Shown here one piece after another: positions 17,376 to 24,812 of a stretch of DNA of 45,602 nucleotides. Each line of letters starts with the position of its first letter. Position 1 is the stretch's first letter. A model generated the notes under the pieces. The model ran no database searches, had not been told where the DNA came from, and saw only the letters and a list, made by a program, of their open reading frames with translations. The stretch is from Streptomyces showdoensis (GTDB lineage: Bacteria; Actinomycetota; Actinomycetes; Streptomycetales; Streptomycetaceae): NCBI RefSeq assembly GCF_039535475.1, contig NZ_BAAAXG010000008.1:1-45602 (forward strand). Reading direction: 5' to 3'. Made by a program: the position numbers and the translations under genes.

Positions 17376-18107
17376 ATGCGAGGCATCGATGAACTGGTCA
17401 ATGTGGAAGATCCGGCGTGGCCGGAGCTGCAGGGGGCTCTCAGGGCGAGCTCCGTGCCGGTCCACGTGCTGCCCGGAGACCCCAGTGAGAGCCGCCGGTG
17501 CCTTCTGCAGATGCAGGTCACCGCACGATCGGCGCTGGGCGCATTGGCCTTGCACACCGGCGGATTGCTCGTGGACAACGGGTGGCTGCGAGTGTTCGGC
17601 GGGGGTTCGGGTTCGGTCGAGGGTGGGCGGCTTCCGAGTCTGGCGCAGGTCAACCGCTTCCCCACGGACTTCGATCCCAATTGGCATCCTGCGACAGGCC
17701 TTGTCGTCGGCCACGACATCGTCGGAGGGGTCTTCGCGTTGAACGGTGGCGATCCTGCGGCCGCGGGCCGCCCCGGGGCACCTGGACAGATGACGTACTT
17801 CGCTCCCGACACTCTGGAGTGGGAGGCGATGGAGATGGGCCACTCCGGGTGGGTCTCCTGGCTGCTCTCGGGCAGGCTGGAGACCTTCTATGACGGAACG
17901 CGCTGGCCCGGCTGGCGCGAGGAGGCCGAAGCCCTGGCTTTCGAGCAGGGCCTGTCCGTGTATCCGTTCCTGTGGTCCGAGGAAGCTCACGCCGATCTCG
18001 CAGCCACGAGTCGGCGACCTGTGCCGATGCGCGAGGTGCTGGGAGTCGCAGCGGACTTCGCCCGCCAGATGGGGCCGTCCGATCCGGGGTTCCTGGGCGA
18101 CCTGTGA
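17376..18107 (+). CDS. DUF2625-family protein
   Basis: The 243-residue frame starts MRGIDELVNVEDPAWPELQG and is colinear with DUF2625 proteins: LQMQVTARSALGALALHTGG, LLVDNGWLRVFGGG, GHDIVGGVFALNGGD, QMTYFAPDTLEWE and QGLSVYPFLWSEE followed by SRRPVPMREVLG. The family has a cytoplasmic, SMI1/YwqG-like character and no proven function. It stands alone on the plus strand right of the IS110 element; no immunity or toxin partner is seen next to it. The gene is intact. Confidence 0.85.
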   Translation: MRGIDELVNVEDPAWPELQGALRASSVPVHVLPGDPSESRRCLLQMQVTARSALGALALHTGGLLVDNGWLRVFGGGSGSVEGGRLPSLAQVNRFPTDFDPNWHPATGLVVGHDIVGGVFALNGGDPAAAGRPGAPGQMTYFAPDTLEWEAMEMGHSGWVSWLLSGRLETFYDGTRWPGWREEAEALAFEQGLSVYPFLWSEEAHADLAATSRRPVPMREVLGVAADFARQMGPSDPGFLGDL

Positions 18108-18309
18108 CTGGCTTCGCCGACCGTCCTGGTGCGTCAGCTTAGGCCCGGAGCTGGTCAACTCGGCCGATGTTGTGCGGGCGCGATGGGGCGGCGATCACCC
18201 CACGGCTTGACGGCTTAACTGCATGAGGTGTCTTTGTACGCGTAGCCGTGCAAGGAGGTCTTCTCTCTCCAGGCCGGGGCGCGGCCGGCGGGGACCTCCA
18301 CCGCCGGCC

Positions 18310-18512
18310 CTACGGCCGCGAGACGCTCTCGCGCAGGGCCCGCAGCCGCTCGATCGTCCCGTCCACGCCCCACACGGCGACCCCGCGCGCGGCGGTCGAC
18401 AGGGCGAGGACGGTGGTCTCCTCGTCGTACGACAACCGCCGCCACGCCGCGTCGTCTGCCCGACTGCACCGAGTGCCGCCGCGAGGTCCAGCTCCGCGGT
18501 GAACGGCCCTGA
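18310..18512 (-). pseudogene. 3' fragment of an unidentified gene
   Basis: The minus-strand reading DDAAWRRLSYDEETTVLALS, TAARGVAVWGVDGTIERLRA and LRESVSRP has very strong third-position GC bias and a clean stop at 18310. Upstream the bias moves into another frame (ELDLAAALGAVGQ), so a frameshift or junction lies near 18450. No start codon is evident, and the 36-bp palindrome cuts off the upstream side. The family is unknown. Confidence 0.35.
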
Positions 18513-18548
18513 CGGTGGCCGCTTGCCCGGCCGGGCAAGCGGCCACCG
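18513..18548. terminator. 36-bp perfect palindrome, probable terminator
   Basis: The arms of 18 nt (CGGTGGCCGCTTGCCCGG and its complement) meet between 18530 and 18531 without spacer or mismatch. It starts five bases after the stop codon of the minus-strand membrane gene, the usual place for a Streptomyces terminator. As RNA it folds to a long hairpin with a minimal loop. An operator role is less likely since no promoter is nearby. Confidence 0.65.
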
Positions 18549-18552
18549 GGGG

Positions 18553-18837
18553 TCAGCGTGTCCGGGTGGTCCGCCGCCGGGCTGTCTTCGGCGCGGTCCA
18601 GCGCACTGCGCCGAAGACGACCGCGGCGGCCAGGAGCCCGTACGCGGGGTGAAGGAAGGACAGCAGGATGCCGGCGCCCAGGCCATGGAAAGCAGCCCAA
18701 ACGTTGGGGTGCTTGAGGATCAGCCGGTCGGTGGCCTGCCGGTCACGGCGGGCGCGCTGGTAGGCCAGGAGGGCGAAGTAGCCCGCCCAGCAGATCAGCA
18801 AGACCGCGTACAGGCCGTCGCTGGGGTTCCAGCGCAT
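18553..18837 (-). CDS. small membrane protein paired with secreted protein
   Basis: The 94-residue product (MRWNPSDGLYAVLLICWAGY) has two or three membrane helices: AVLLICWAGYFALLAYQ, then AFHGLGAGILLSFLHPAYG and LLAAAVVFGAVRW, ending in a basic tail. Its start lies 19 bases after the stop of the secreted-protein gene, so both are probably on one transcript, closed by the palindrome at 18513-18548. Small membrane proteins right after a secreted hydrophobic protein are often immunity or export partners; here this is only an inference from order and topology. Confidence 0.6.
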   Translation of the reverse strand: MRWNPSDGLYAVLLICWAGYFALLAYQRARRDRQATDRLILKHPNVWAAFHGLGAGILLSFLHPAYGLLAAAVVFGAVRWTAPKTARRRTTRTR

Positions 18838-18856
18838 CGGACATACCCCCTGGTGA

Positions 18857-19327
18857 TCAGTAGCATCCCTTGGCGGCGCGCTTCTGGCGTTCCGGCTTCA
18901 GCGTCGGGCCGATGATCTTCAGCTTCACGCAGTTGCCCTCCTCGTAGTACCGGCCCGCCGCGATCGCGATGCCGCCGGCCTGGGCCGCGATCGGCATGCA
19001 GATACCGCCGGCGGCCGAGCACACAGCCGCCCCGAGAGCGACGATGTACCCCGCGTCCCGGGCGTTACGTGTCTCGTTGCGGTTCAGATACAGCGTCCCG
19101 GTCACGATCCCCCAGTTGAACTCCCAGTACGGAGTGATCTGAGGCGTCCCGCCAGGACCCGGAGCGGGCCCGGACGCCTCCCACAGCGCCCCCTCAGGCA
19201 GTGCCCCCGGAGCAGACGAGGCCGGGGAGCCGGCGTCGGCCAACGCTGCCGGGGCAGCCCCCAGCAGGAGCGCCCCCGCAGTGGCCGCAGAGACCGCTGC
19301 GCAGAGGATGCGTCGGATTCGGTTCAT
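18857..19327 (-). CDS. secreted glycine/alanine-rich protein, bacteriocin-like features
   Basis: ATG at 19327 follows GAGGAG. The 156-residue precursor starts with a signal peptide (MNRIRRILCAAVSAATAGAL then LLGAAPAALADA), probably cleaved after ALA or ADA near residue 32. The mature part has a linker rich in G, P and S, an aromatic stretch ITPYWEFNWGIVTGTLYLNR and a hydrophobic core with AALGAAVCSAAGGICMPIAA-type composition (two cysteines six residues apart, GG motif), then YYEEGNCVKLKIIG and a C-terminal cysteine. The core resembles the membrane-active helix of some secreted antibacterial proteins. This is a resemblance in composition, not a family match. Confidence 0.6.
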   Translation of the reverse strand: MNRIRRILCAAVSAATAGALLLGAAPAALADAGSPASSAPGALPEGALWEASGPAPGPGGTPQITPYWEFNWGIVTGTLYLNRNETRNARDAGYIVALGAAVCSAAGGICMPIAAQAGGIAIAAGRYYEEGNCVKLKIIGPTLKPERQKRAAKGCY

Positions 19328-19424
19328 GTCTGGAGCTCCTCGTCGTAGGCGAAACGGACAGGTCGCGACCCGTACCCGTAGTGACGGCCCGTCAGCAACC
19401 TCGCTCCAGAACAAGATCATGTGA

Positions 19425-19586
19425 GGTTCGGTCGTGATGTCACTGGGATGTTCGGCGTTCTACGTCACTGACGTGTAGACGTGTTCGTGCTGTTCAAGGG
19501 CTGCTAGATCGGTTGATCATGGTGGCAGTTCTCCGAGCGTTGCAGTGACGTGAAGCCGTATCGGCTGGTGTCACGTTCGCCGAACC
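19425..19586. repeat. repeats upstream of the Tn7/Tn5053-like operon, candidate transposon end
   Basis: Three related motifs occur: GGTTCGGTCGTGATGTCACTG broken as GGTTCGG and GTGATGTCACTG (19425-19445), TGTTCGGCG with TACGTCACTG (19449-19470), and, on the other strand, GGTTCGGCGAACGTGACACC (19567-19586). A further CAGTGACGTG lies between them. Clustered sites of about 20 bp near one end are typical for TnsB/TniA-type transposases. The element may begin near TGTGAGG at 19420. I found no matching right end. Confidence 0.4.
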
Positions 19587-19869
19587 TCCTTTGTGATTAC
19601 GGCCTTGTCGCTTGGGGGGCTTCTTCCGCTGGAGATGGGCGCCTTCGGGCTGTGGACTGCGCTTGCGGTTCCTTGCTCCGCCCGGCGTGCTTTACGTAGC
19701 GCGTGCGGCGAGGGGGTGGGAGTGAAACGGATGGGTGTCACCCGTCGTGGTGATCGGCCGGGTGGTTGCCTGTGGTGCCGGATCTAGTCTCACGTCAGGC
19801 ACATCTTTCGCTCGGTCGCCTGGCTGGACTTCGCTATCTTGCAACGCCGTTAACTGCTGGAGGCTGTAC

Positions 19870-19923
19870 GTGATCACCATGCCGTTATCCGCCCGCCCGC
19901 TTTACGGCTGCCGGCACCGGTGA
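19870..19923 (+). CDS. possible 17-codon leader ORF coupled to the transposase
   Basis: GTG at 19870 lies six bases after a strong GGAGG. It reads VITMPLSARPLYGCRHR and its TGA overlaps the GTG start of the transposase gene (GTGA). The transposase start has no ribosome binding site of its own, so translation of this short frame could deliver ribosomes to it. It is too short to judge by composition. Confidence 0.4.
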   Translation: MITMPLSARPLYGCRHR

Positions 19924-21512
19924 CGAGAGGGGATGTCGCCCCGGAGGCTGCGGAGGCGGGCTTGGGGCGGCATCGGGACGAGTTGCGGCCCGCTGCGGTG
20001 GCCCGGTTGCTGCAGCTGCGTGGGGCGGGGGAGCTGAGGACGGCGCATGTACGGCTGGTCGCCGAGTCAGTGGACGTCAGCGTGCGGCAGGTGTGGCGCT
20101 GGCTGGCCCGCGCGGAGGAGACGGGTAGCACGGAGAAGCCGGAGCGCAGGCGGTTCCGTATCACTGAGGAGATCATCGAAGTCCTCGCCGACCACCAGGG
20201 CAATGTGAAACGCGCTCACGAGTACCTGGTGCGCGTGGCCGAGGCGGCGGGGGAGAAGCCGGTCGGTCTGACCACGCTGCACGACGCGATCGCCCGTGAC
20301 CTGGACCCTGGTTTCATGGCGGGTCTGCGGGAGGGGATTCCGGCCGCCCGCGGCTTCGACCCCGCCTTCCATCGCCCGGCGGTGGCCCGGAACCAGGTGT
20401 GGGAGGGGGATCACAAGCAGGCTCCGCTCGTCGTGATGATGCCCGACAAGAAGCTGTCGAAGGTGTGGGTGACCTGGTTCGAGGACCGCGGTACCAGCTA
20501 TGTGATGGGCTGGGCGGTCACCGCCGGCAGTGCGCACCGCGGCTCGGTCCTGGCGGCGGTGCGGGCTTCGGTCCTGCGGGAGGATCCTTACGGGCCGGCC
20601 GGGGGACTGCCGCACCTGGTACGGGTCGACGGCGGTGCCGACTTCCTGTCCAAGACAGTCCGGCGGGCCTTCGGCCTGCTCGGTGTCCCTGCACACCGGG
20701 TGCGCAGCGCCCGCCACAAGGGCGGTGTCGAGCGGCTGAACCGAACCGGCGTGACCCGCTTCTTCGCCGACCTGCCCCGCTACACCAAGGCGCCCCTGCT
20801 CGATCACCGCCGCCGTGTCGGCGAGACGGACCCGCCGTTGACCTTCGAGGCATTCGTGGAGCTCCTGGGGGAGTGGGTCACCGAGCACAACACCCAGCAC
20901 GTGGTGAAGCGCACCGGGCTGACGCCGCTGGAGGCGTGGCTGGCCGACCCGACCGAGATCCGTCCCGAGCCCACCCCGGCCGAGCTGCGCGCGTTCATGC
21001 TGGAGAGTGATCACCGGCTTCGGAAGATCACCAGCCACGGGGTGGAGTTCGCGGGCCGCTGCTACATGCCGGAAAACGGTGTGGGCCGCATCGGGGTCGA
21101 GGTACGGGTGCGGTGGATGCCGCACCACAGCCACGAGATCGACCTGTACACCTTCCGCGGGGACCGCTACCTGGGCCGGGCGTTCCTCAGTGACGAGGCC
21201 ACGAAGGAGCTGCGCGCCAAGGTCCTTGCCGACCGCCGGGAGCACAGCGCTGAGCTGCGCCGGGCCCTCAAGCGCTCCGGTGAGCGCAGGCACGACCGTT
21301 ATCTGCCGGCTACCGAACCCCAACTGCCTGTCTCTGCGACCCGCATGACCAAGGAAGAGGCGCTCGCCGAACTCGCGGGCCCCAGCCGGTCAGCGCCTGC
21401 CGCGCCTCGCCGGCGCGTGGAGCCGTATCAGCCTTTGACGCCCGTCCCAGCCGGCTGGGTGCGCCCCGGCCAGGCCACTGCCCCCGCCGATCCGTCTTCG
21501 GAGGACGCATGA
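19920..21512 (+). CDS. DDE transposase of the TniA/TnsB/Mu type
   Basis: The 530-residue protein begins with an HTH region (ESVDVSVRQVWRWLARAEET, about 50-70) and a second DNA-binding part to about 130. The catalytic core has D164 in WEGDHKQAPLVV, D237 in HLVRVDGGADFLS and E271 in HKGGVERLNRT; the 34-residue spacing fits the DDE class. The Mu-type beta-barrel follows (GVEFAGRCYMPENGVGRIGV), and then a proline-rich tail that probably contacts the ATPase. Its stop overlaps the start of the next gene by four bases, so the operon is translationally coupled. Proteins of this type cut and join DNA for Tn7- and Tn5053-like transposons together with an AAA regulator. Confidence 0.85.
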   Translation: MTRGDVAPEAAEAGLGRHRDELRPAAVARLLQLRGAGELRTAHVRLVAESVDVSVRQVWRWLARAEETGSTEKPERRRFRITEEIIEVLADHQGNVKRAHEYLVRVAEAAGEKPVGLTTLHDAIARDLDPGFMAGLREGIPAARGFDPAFHRPAVARNQVWEGDHKQAPLVVMMPDKKLSKVWVTWFEDRGTSYVMGWAVTAGSAHRGSVLAAVRASVLREDPYGPAGGLPHLVRVDGGADFLSKTVRRAFGLLGVPAHRVRSARHKGGVERLNRTGVTRFFADLPRYTKAPLLDHRRRVGETDPPLTFEAFVELLGEWVTEHNTQHVVKRTGLTPLEAWLADPTEIRPEPTPAELRAFMLESDHRLRKITSHGVEFAGRCYMPENGVGRIGVEVRVRWMPHHSHEIDLYTFRGDRYLGRAFLSDEATKELRAKVLADRREHSAELRRALKRSGERRHDRYLPATEPQLPVSATRMTKEEALAELAGPSRSAPAAPRRRVEPYQPLTPVPAGWVRPGQATAPADPSSEDA

Positions 21513-22306
21513 CCACCACCGCCGCCACTTCTGCCGCGCCGCCCGAGTCGGGGCCGCCGCGCCGTCCGGATCTGCGCCCGCAGTTCTTCCTCGGCCTTAA
21601 GGACTCCTCACTGGTCGCCACCGACACGCTGCTGCAGATCAAGGACACCGTCGTCGACACCGTCGAATCGCGGGCCATGTCGGTGATCTACGGCGACGCG
21701 GGGCTGGGGAAGAGTTTCGGCACCCGGGCCACGATCCAGGAGATGAACCCAGATCTGATCCTCCCGCTGGACTTCGCTCGTTCCCGCCCGGGGCCGAAGG
21801 ACCTGCGCGAGGAACTGTTCCACCAGATGAATCTGTCCTGCAAGATGCCGGGGACGCCGACCGCGTTCGACAAGCTGCTGCGCGAGACGCTGCCCCGGCG
21901 CCCGTATGTGATCGTGTGTGACGAGGCCCAGCAGTACCGGCGGGAGAACTTCGAGTTCCTGCGCAAGCTGTGGGACACCTGCGATCCCAAGCCTGCCATC
22001 GTCTTCGTCGGAGGCCGAGAGGCGTACGAGACGCTGCAGAGCGACCCGGCGCTGGCCTCGCGGATCTATATCCGCCTGGAGATTCCGGCGATGAGGGAGG
22101 ACGAGGTCCTCAAGGTCGTGCCCGACTCCCACCCGGTATGGAAAGGCGTACAGGAGGCGTTGCTGAAGCGGGTCGACACCCAGTACGCGCTCGGGTCCTT
22201 CCGTGAGTGGGCGAAGGTCACCAAGCACGTGATCAAAGGCATGGAGCACTTCAAGGCCGACAACGTCGACGACCGCATCGTGGACTGGGCCCTGAACCGT
22301 TGCTGA
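21509..22306 (+). CDS. AAA ATPase, TniB/TnsC-like transposition regulator
   Basis: ATG at 21509 overlaps the transposase stop. Of 265 residues, the Walker A is GDAGLGKS at 62-69, Walker B RPYVIVCDEAQQ around 131-142, and a sensor stretch KPAIVFVGGREAYETL follows at 161. The end carries a helical lid (VTKHVIKGMEHFKADNVDD). It belongs with TniB, TnsC and MuB, which bind target DNA, recruit the transposase and confer target immunity. It is followed at once, with seven overlapping bases, by a second and quite different ATPase. Confidence 0.85.
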   Translation: MTTTAATSAAPPESGPPRRPDLRPQFFLGLKDSSLVATDTLLQIKDTVVDTVESRAMSVIYGDAGLGKSFGTRATIQEMNPDLILPLDFARSRPGPKDLREELFHQMNLSCKMPGTPTAFDKLLRETLPRRPYVIVCDEAQQYRRENFEFLRKLWDTCDPKPAIVFVGGREAYETLQSDPALASRIYIRLEIPAMREDEVLKVVPDSHPVWKGVQEALLKRVDTQYALGSFREWAKVTKHVIKGMEHFKADNVDDRIVDWALNRC

Positions 22307-23118
22307 CCACTGCGCTGGCTGTTCAGAGTGCCGCCGCTGCGCCGGACCTCTTCGATGCGATGGGACACGCTGCCCCGACAGGTCTGCACTTCCTTGGCAC
22401 CCCAGGTCTGCGCACGTTGCTCACCCCGGGCCTGCTTGCCGTGGGCGATGCGCTCGCCGACGCCTACGCCAAGGGCCGGTTCGTGTGCGTGCTGGGACAG
22501 GCCGGGGTCGGCAAGACCTTCGCCGTCCACACTGCCGCACGCCGCCTCGGCGAGCTGCTGCCCCTGGACCTTCGTGCTCAGCCGTCACCGGCAGACCTGC
22601 GTGACGCCCTCCACGAGGCACTGAGGCTCCCCGGCCAGGCGCCTGCCGACCCCGCCCCTGCCGACACGCTGATCCGCCGCGCCCTCGCGCAGGGGCCGCG
22701 GATTGTCGTGGTCGAGGACGCCCACCGGCTGTCACCGTCGTGCTGGGAGTATCTGCGATTCCTGCACGACGAGCTCTCCCAGGGGCTGTGCGTGGTCCTG
22801 ACCGCCCCGGCGTGCGGCGAACGCTTCCTGCGTGCCCAGCGGATGCTCGCCACCCGCACGACGAGCTGGCTCTGTGTGCAGCCGCTCACCCGCGACCGCA
22901 TTCCGCAGGCGGTTCCCGCCTTGCATGCGCTGTGGCAGGGCGTCGCGCCCGGTGACCTCGACGCACTCGACGCCCGATGTGCCGGCGGCGTGCTGCGCCG
23001 GTGGGCTGTGCTGACCCGGCACACCCAGCGGGCGATGGCCGCCCACGGGGCGAAGAAGCCAGACCGGGTCATGCTGCAGGCTGTGGCCGACCGAGCCGAC
23101 GGCGGACGGCGCCCGTGA
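22300..23118 (+). CDS. second AAA ATPase of the transposition operon
   Basis: The frame probably starts at TTG 22300, overlapping the previous stop (TTGCTGA); ATG at residue 21 is the alternative. The Walker A is GQAGVGKT at 66-73 and the Walker B RIVVVEDAH at 134-142, followed by WEYLRFLHDELSQGLCVVLT and TAPACGERFLRAQRML with an arginine-finger-like RAQR. The lid region has RRWAVLTRHTQRAMAAHG. It is only distantly like the first ATPase. Two unlike AAA proteins in tandem are unusual for Tn5053-type operons and suggest a mixed ring or a separate target-choice role. The next gene overlaps by GTGA. Confidence 0.8.
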   Translation: MLTTALAVQSAAAAPDLFDAMGHAAPTGLHFLGTPGLRTLLTPGLLAVGDALADAYAKGRFVCVLGQAGVGKTFAVHTAARRLGELLPLDLRAQPSPADLRDALHEALRLPGQAPADPAPADTLIRRALAQGPRIVVVEDAHRLSPSCWEYLRFLHDELSQGLCVVLTAPACGERFLRAQRMLATRTTSWLCVQPLTRDRIPQAVPALHALWQGVAPGDLDALDARCAGGVLRRWAVLTRHTQRAMAAHGAKKPDRVMLQAVADRADGGRRP

Positions 23119-24551
23119 CCGCACCCAAGTTCAGCAGCATCGCCCGGACGAGGGCGGAAAGCCGGCCGATGCCGGCGACTTCTGTGAAGCGGCCGGTCCG
23201 ACTCCTCCTGGACACCGACGACGACCACGCGGTCGACCGGTCCGCCCACCAGTGGGCGGACCCCGCCCGCCGACGCATCACCGTCGAACCCACCCCGCAC
23301 ACCACCAGCCCGGCCCACCTCGCACTGGACGTCTTGCGCGCCATGGGCCGTGAAGGGTACTTCCGCCCGGAGGCGGAGCGAATGTCCACCAACCCGGCCT
23401 GGCGCGCGGTGACCTGCTGGACCCTGACCACCGGCATACGCGACGTCATCGTGCTGCGTGCTCACCGCCTGAGTGCTGAACGCCTGCGCCGGCTGGCCGT
23501 CTGGGTGGCACAGACCGGCATCCGCCTCACGCTCCTGGCGCACACCCCGCAGCGGGATGGCGAGCGGAGCCTGCTCGAGCACCTCACAGCCGCCGGTCTC
23601 GACCCCCAGGTGGCCGCACGCGGCACGACCTGTGTCCTCGACGCGATCGGCCCGGCCGCCGGCCGGCGCACCGGCTCCCCACCGCACGATCACACCTACC
23701 GGCTACCGCCGTTGCCGCACAGCCCGGTGCCCGTCTTCCGCGAGGACTGCCGGCGCCGCCTGAACCCAGCCGACTTCGCCCACACCGACGGCCAATACCG
23801 CGCCGGCTACGCAGCCGCCCGCACCTGGCTGGCCCGGACCCAGCCACCCCGCCCCGAGAACACCCCGACCACCAGCCGCCGCGACGAGCGCACCCCTTTC
23901 AGCCTCCAGCAGACAGAAGCCCTGAGGCTGTTCCTTGCCCGCCTGACCGTCTCAAGCCCCAGCCCCCAGCACACCCTGGCCCGCGTCCGAGGAGCCCAGG
24001 CAGGCTTCCTCTCCCGCTCCACTCTGCTCGACGTACCCCACGACCTCACCACCCGCACAGGCCCCGGCATCACCACCAAGCCCCTCACCCCGCAAACCGT
24101 GCACACGATCACCACGCGCCTGCCCAACCCCCTGCGCGCCGCCGCGATCGCCGCCCTGCTGTTCACCGGCACAGACACCTCGCTGCTCTCCATGACCCAG
24201 ACCGCAGGCATCGAACACGCCCACAGCACCTTGGCCATCGACCGCGACTCCCGCATCAACATCGGCGAACCACCCGGCCCCCGCCACATGTACGCCGTCC
24301 CACCCCGCGCACGCCCCCTGCTGCAGACAGCCGTCGCATTCCGCCGCCGCACCCCGCGCACCTACGACCACCACGGCCTGTTCGCGAACTGTTTCGGCAC
24401 CACCCCACGCTTCGAGGCCCTCATCGCCGACGTCGGCCTCCCGATCCCCGCCCTGGCCCGCCACGCCGGGGACGATTGGCACACCGCCACCCACGCCTGG
24501 CATCTGCACACCCCCGCGCCGCGCACTTCTGACTTCCCTGCGCCCTTTTGA
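23115..24551 (+). CDS. 478-residue protein of unknown role, C-terminus like a degenerate tyrosine recombinase
   Basis: GTG at 23115 overlaps the preceding stop. The N-terminal 170 residues look like an alpha/beta fold (VRLLLDTDDDHAVDRSAHQW, TTGIRDVIVLRAHRLSAERL, VAQTGIRLTLLAHTPQRDGE). A proline and threonine rich linker follows. From about 330 the order of motifs mimics tyrosine recombinases: LTPQTVHTITTRLPNPL, AAIAALLFTGTDTSLLSMTQ (where active enzymes have the GLRxSEL arginine), YAVPPRARPLLQTAVAFRRR, GLFANCFG and GLPIPALARHAGDDWHTATH. The catalytic arginines and tyrosine are not evident. TniQ/TnsD zinc motifs are absent. By position it should be the target-selection or accessory subunit, but that is inference. 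Confidence 0.65.
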   Translation: MTAPKFSSIARTRAESRPMPATSVKRPVRLLLDTDDDHAVDRSAHQWADPARRRITVEPTPHTTSPAHLALDVLRAMGREGYFRPEAERMSTNPAWRAVTCWTLTTGIRDVIVLRAHRLSAERLRRLAVWVAQTGIRLTLLAHTPQRDGERSLLEHLTAAGLDPQVAARGTTCVLDAIGPAAGRRTGSPPHDHTYRLPPLPHSPVPVFREDCRRRLNPADFAHTDGQYRAGYAAARTWLARTQPPRPENTPTTSRRDERTPFSLQQTEALRLFLARLTVSSPSPQHTLARVRGAQAGFLSRSTLLDVPHDLTTRTGPGITTKPLTPQTVHTITTRLPNPLRAAAIAALLFTGTDTSLLSMTQTAGIEHAHSTLAIDRDSRINIGEPPGPRHMYAVPPRARPLLQTAVAFRRRTPRTYDHHGLFANCFGTTPRFEALIADVGLPIPALARHAGDDWHTATHAWHLHTPAPRTSDFPAPF

Positions 24552-24812
24552 AAGTCCTCGGGTGACCGAGCCCCGACGCTCCGCCCGTCCACAACCGCAG
24601 TGTGTGCCTTCGTCAGTGGACTGCACAGGGCCCTCCGGCTTACCGGGCAACGTCGCAGCACCCGGGGTTCTCGCCGGGGGACCGCCGCTGACGGCGCTCG
24701 TCGGTCTGTGCTCGTTGTTGTGGTGCAGCCGGGACGGCGTGCCCGCCTGGGTCACCCGGAAGGGGGTAAAGCAAAGGCTAAATCTGTAGGTAAATCTGTT
24801 AGGTTCTGGGGT
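24552..24812 (+). promoter_or_regulatory. tap leader with tandem 12-13-bp repeats
   Basis: About 260 bases separate the transposition operon from tap. The last part holds TAAATCTGTAGG (24779-24790) followed directly by TAAATCTGTTAGG (24791-24803), an AT-rich tandem repeat nine bases upstream of the tap ATG. The repeat is well placed as an operator for the HTH of Tap itself. No strong ribosome binding site is visible, only GGTTCTGGGGT. Confidence 0.45.

Noticed and set aside
23115..24551. active tyrosine integrase
   Set aside because: Only the order of motifs fits; the catalytic arginine of box I is replaced by TGTDTS and no final tyrosine is evident.
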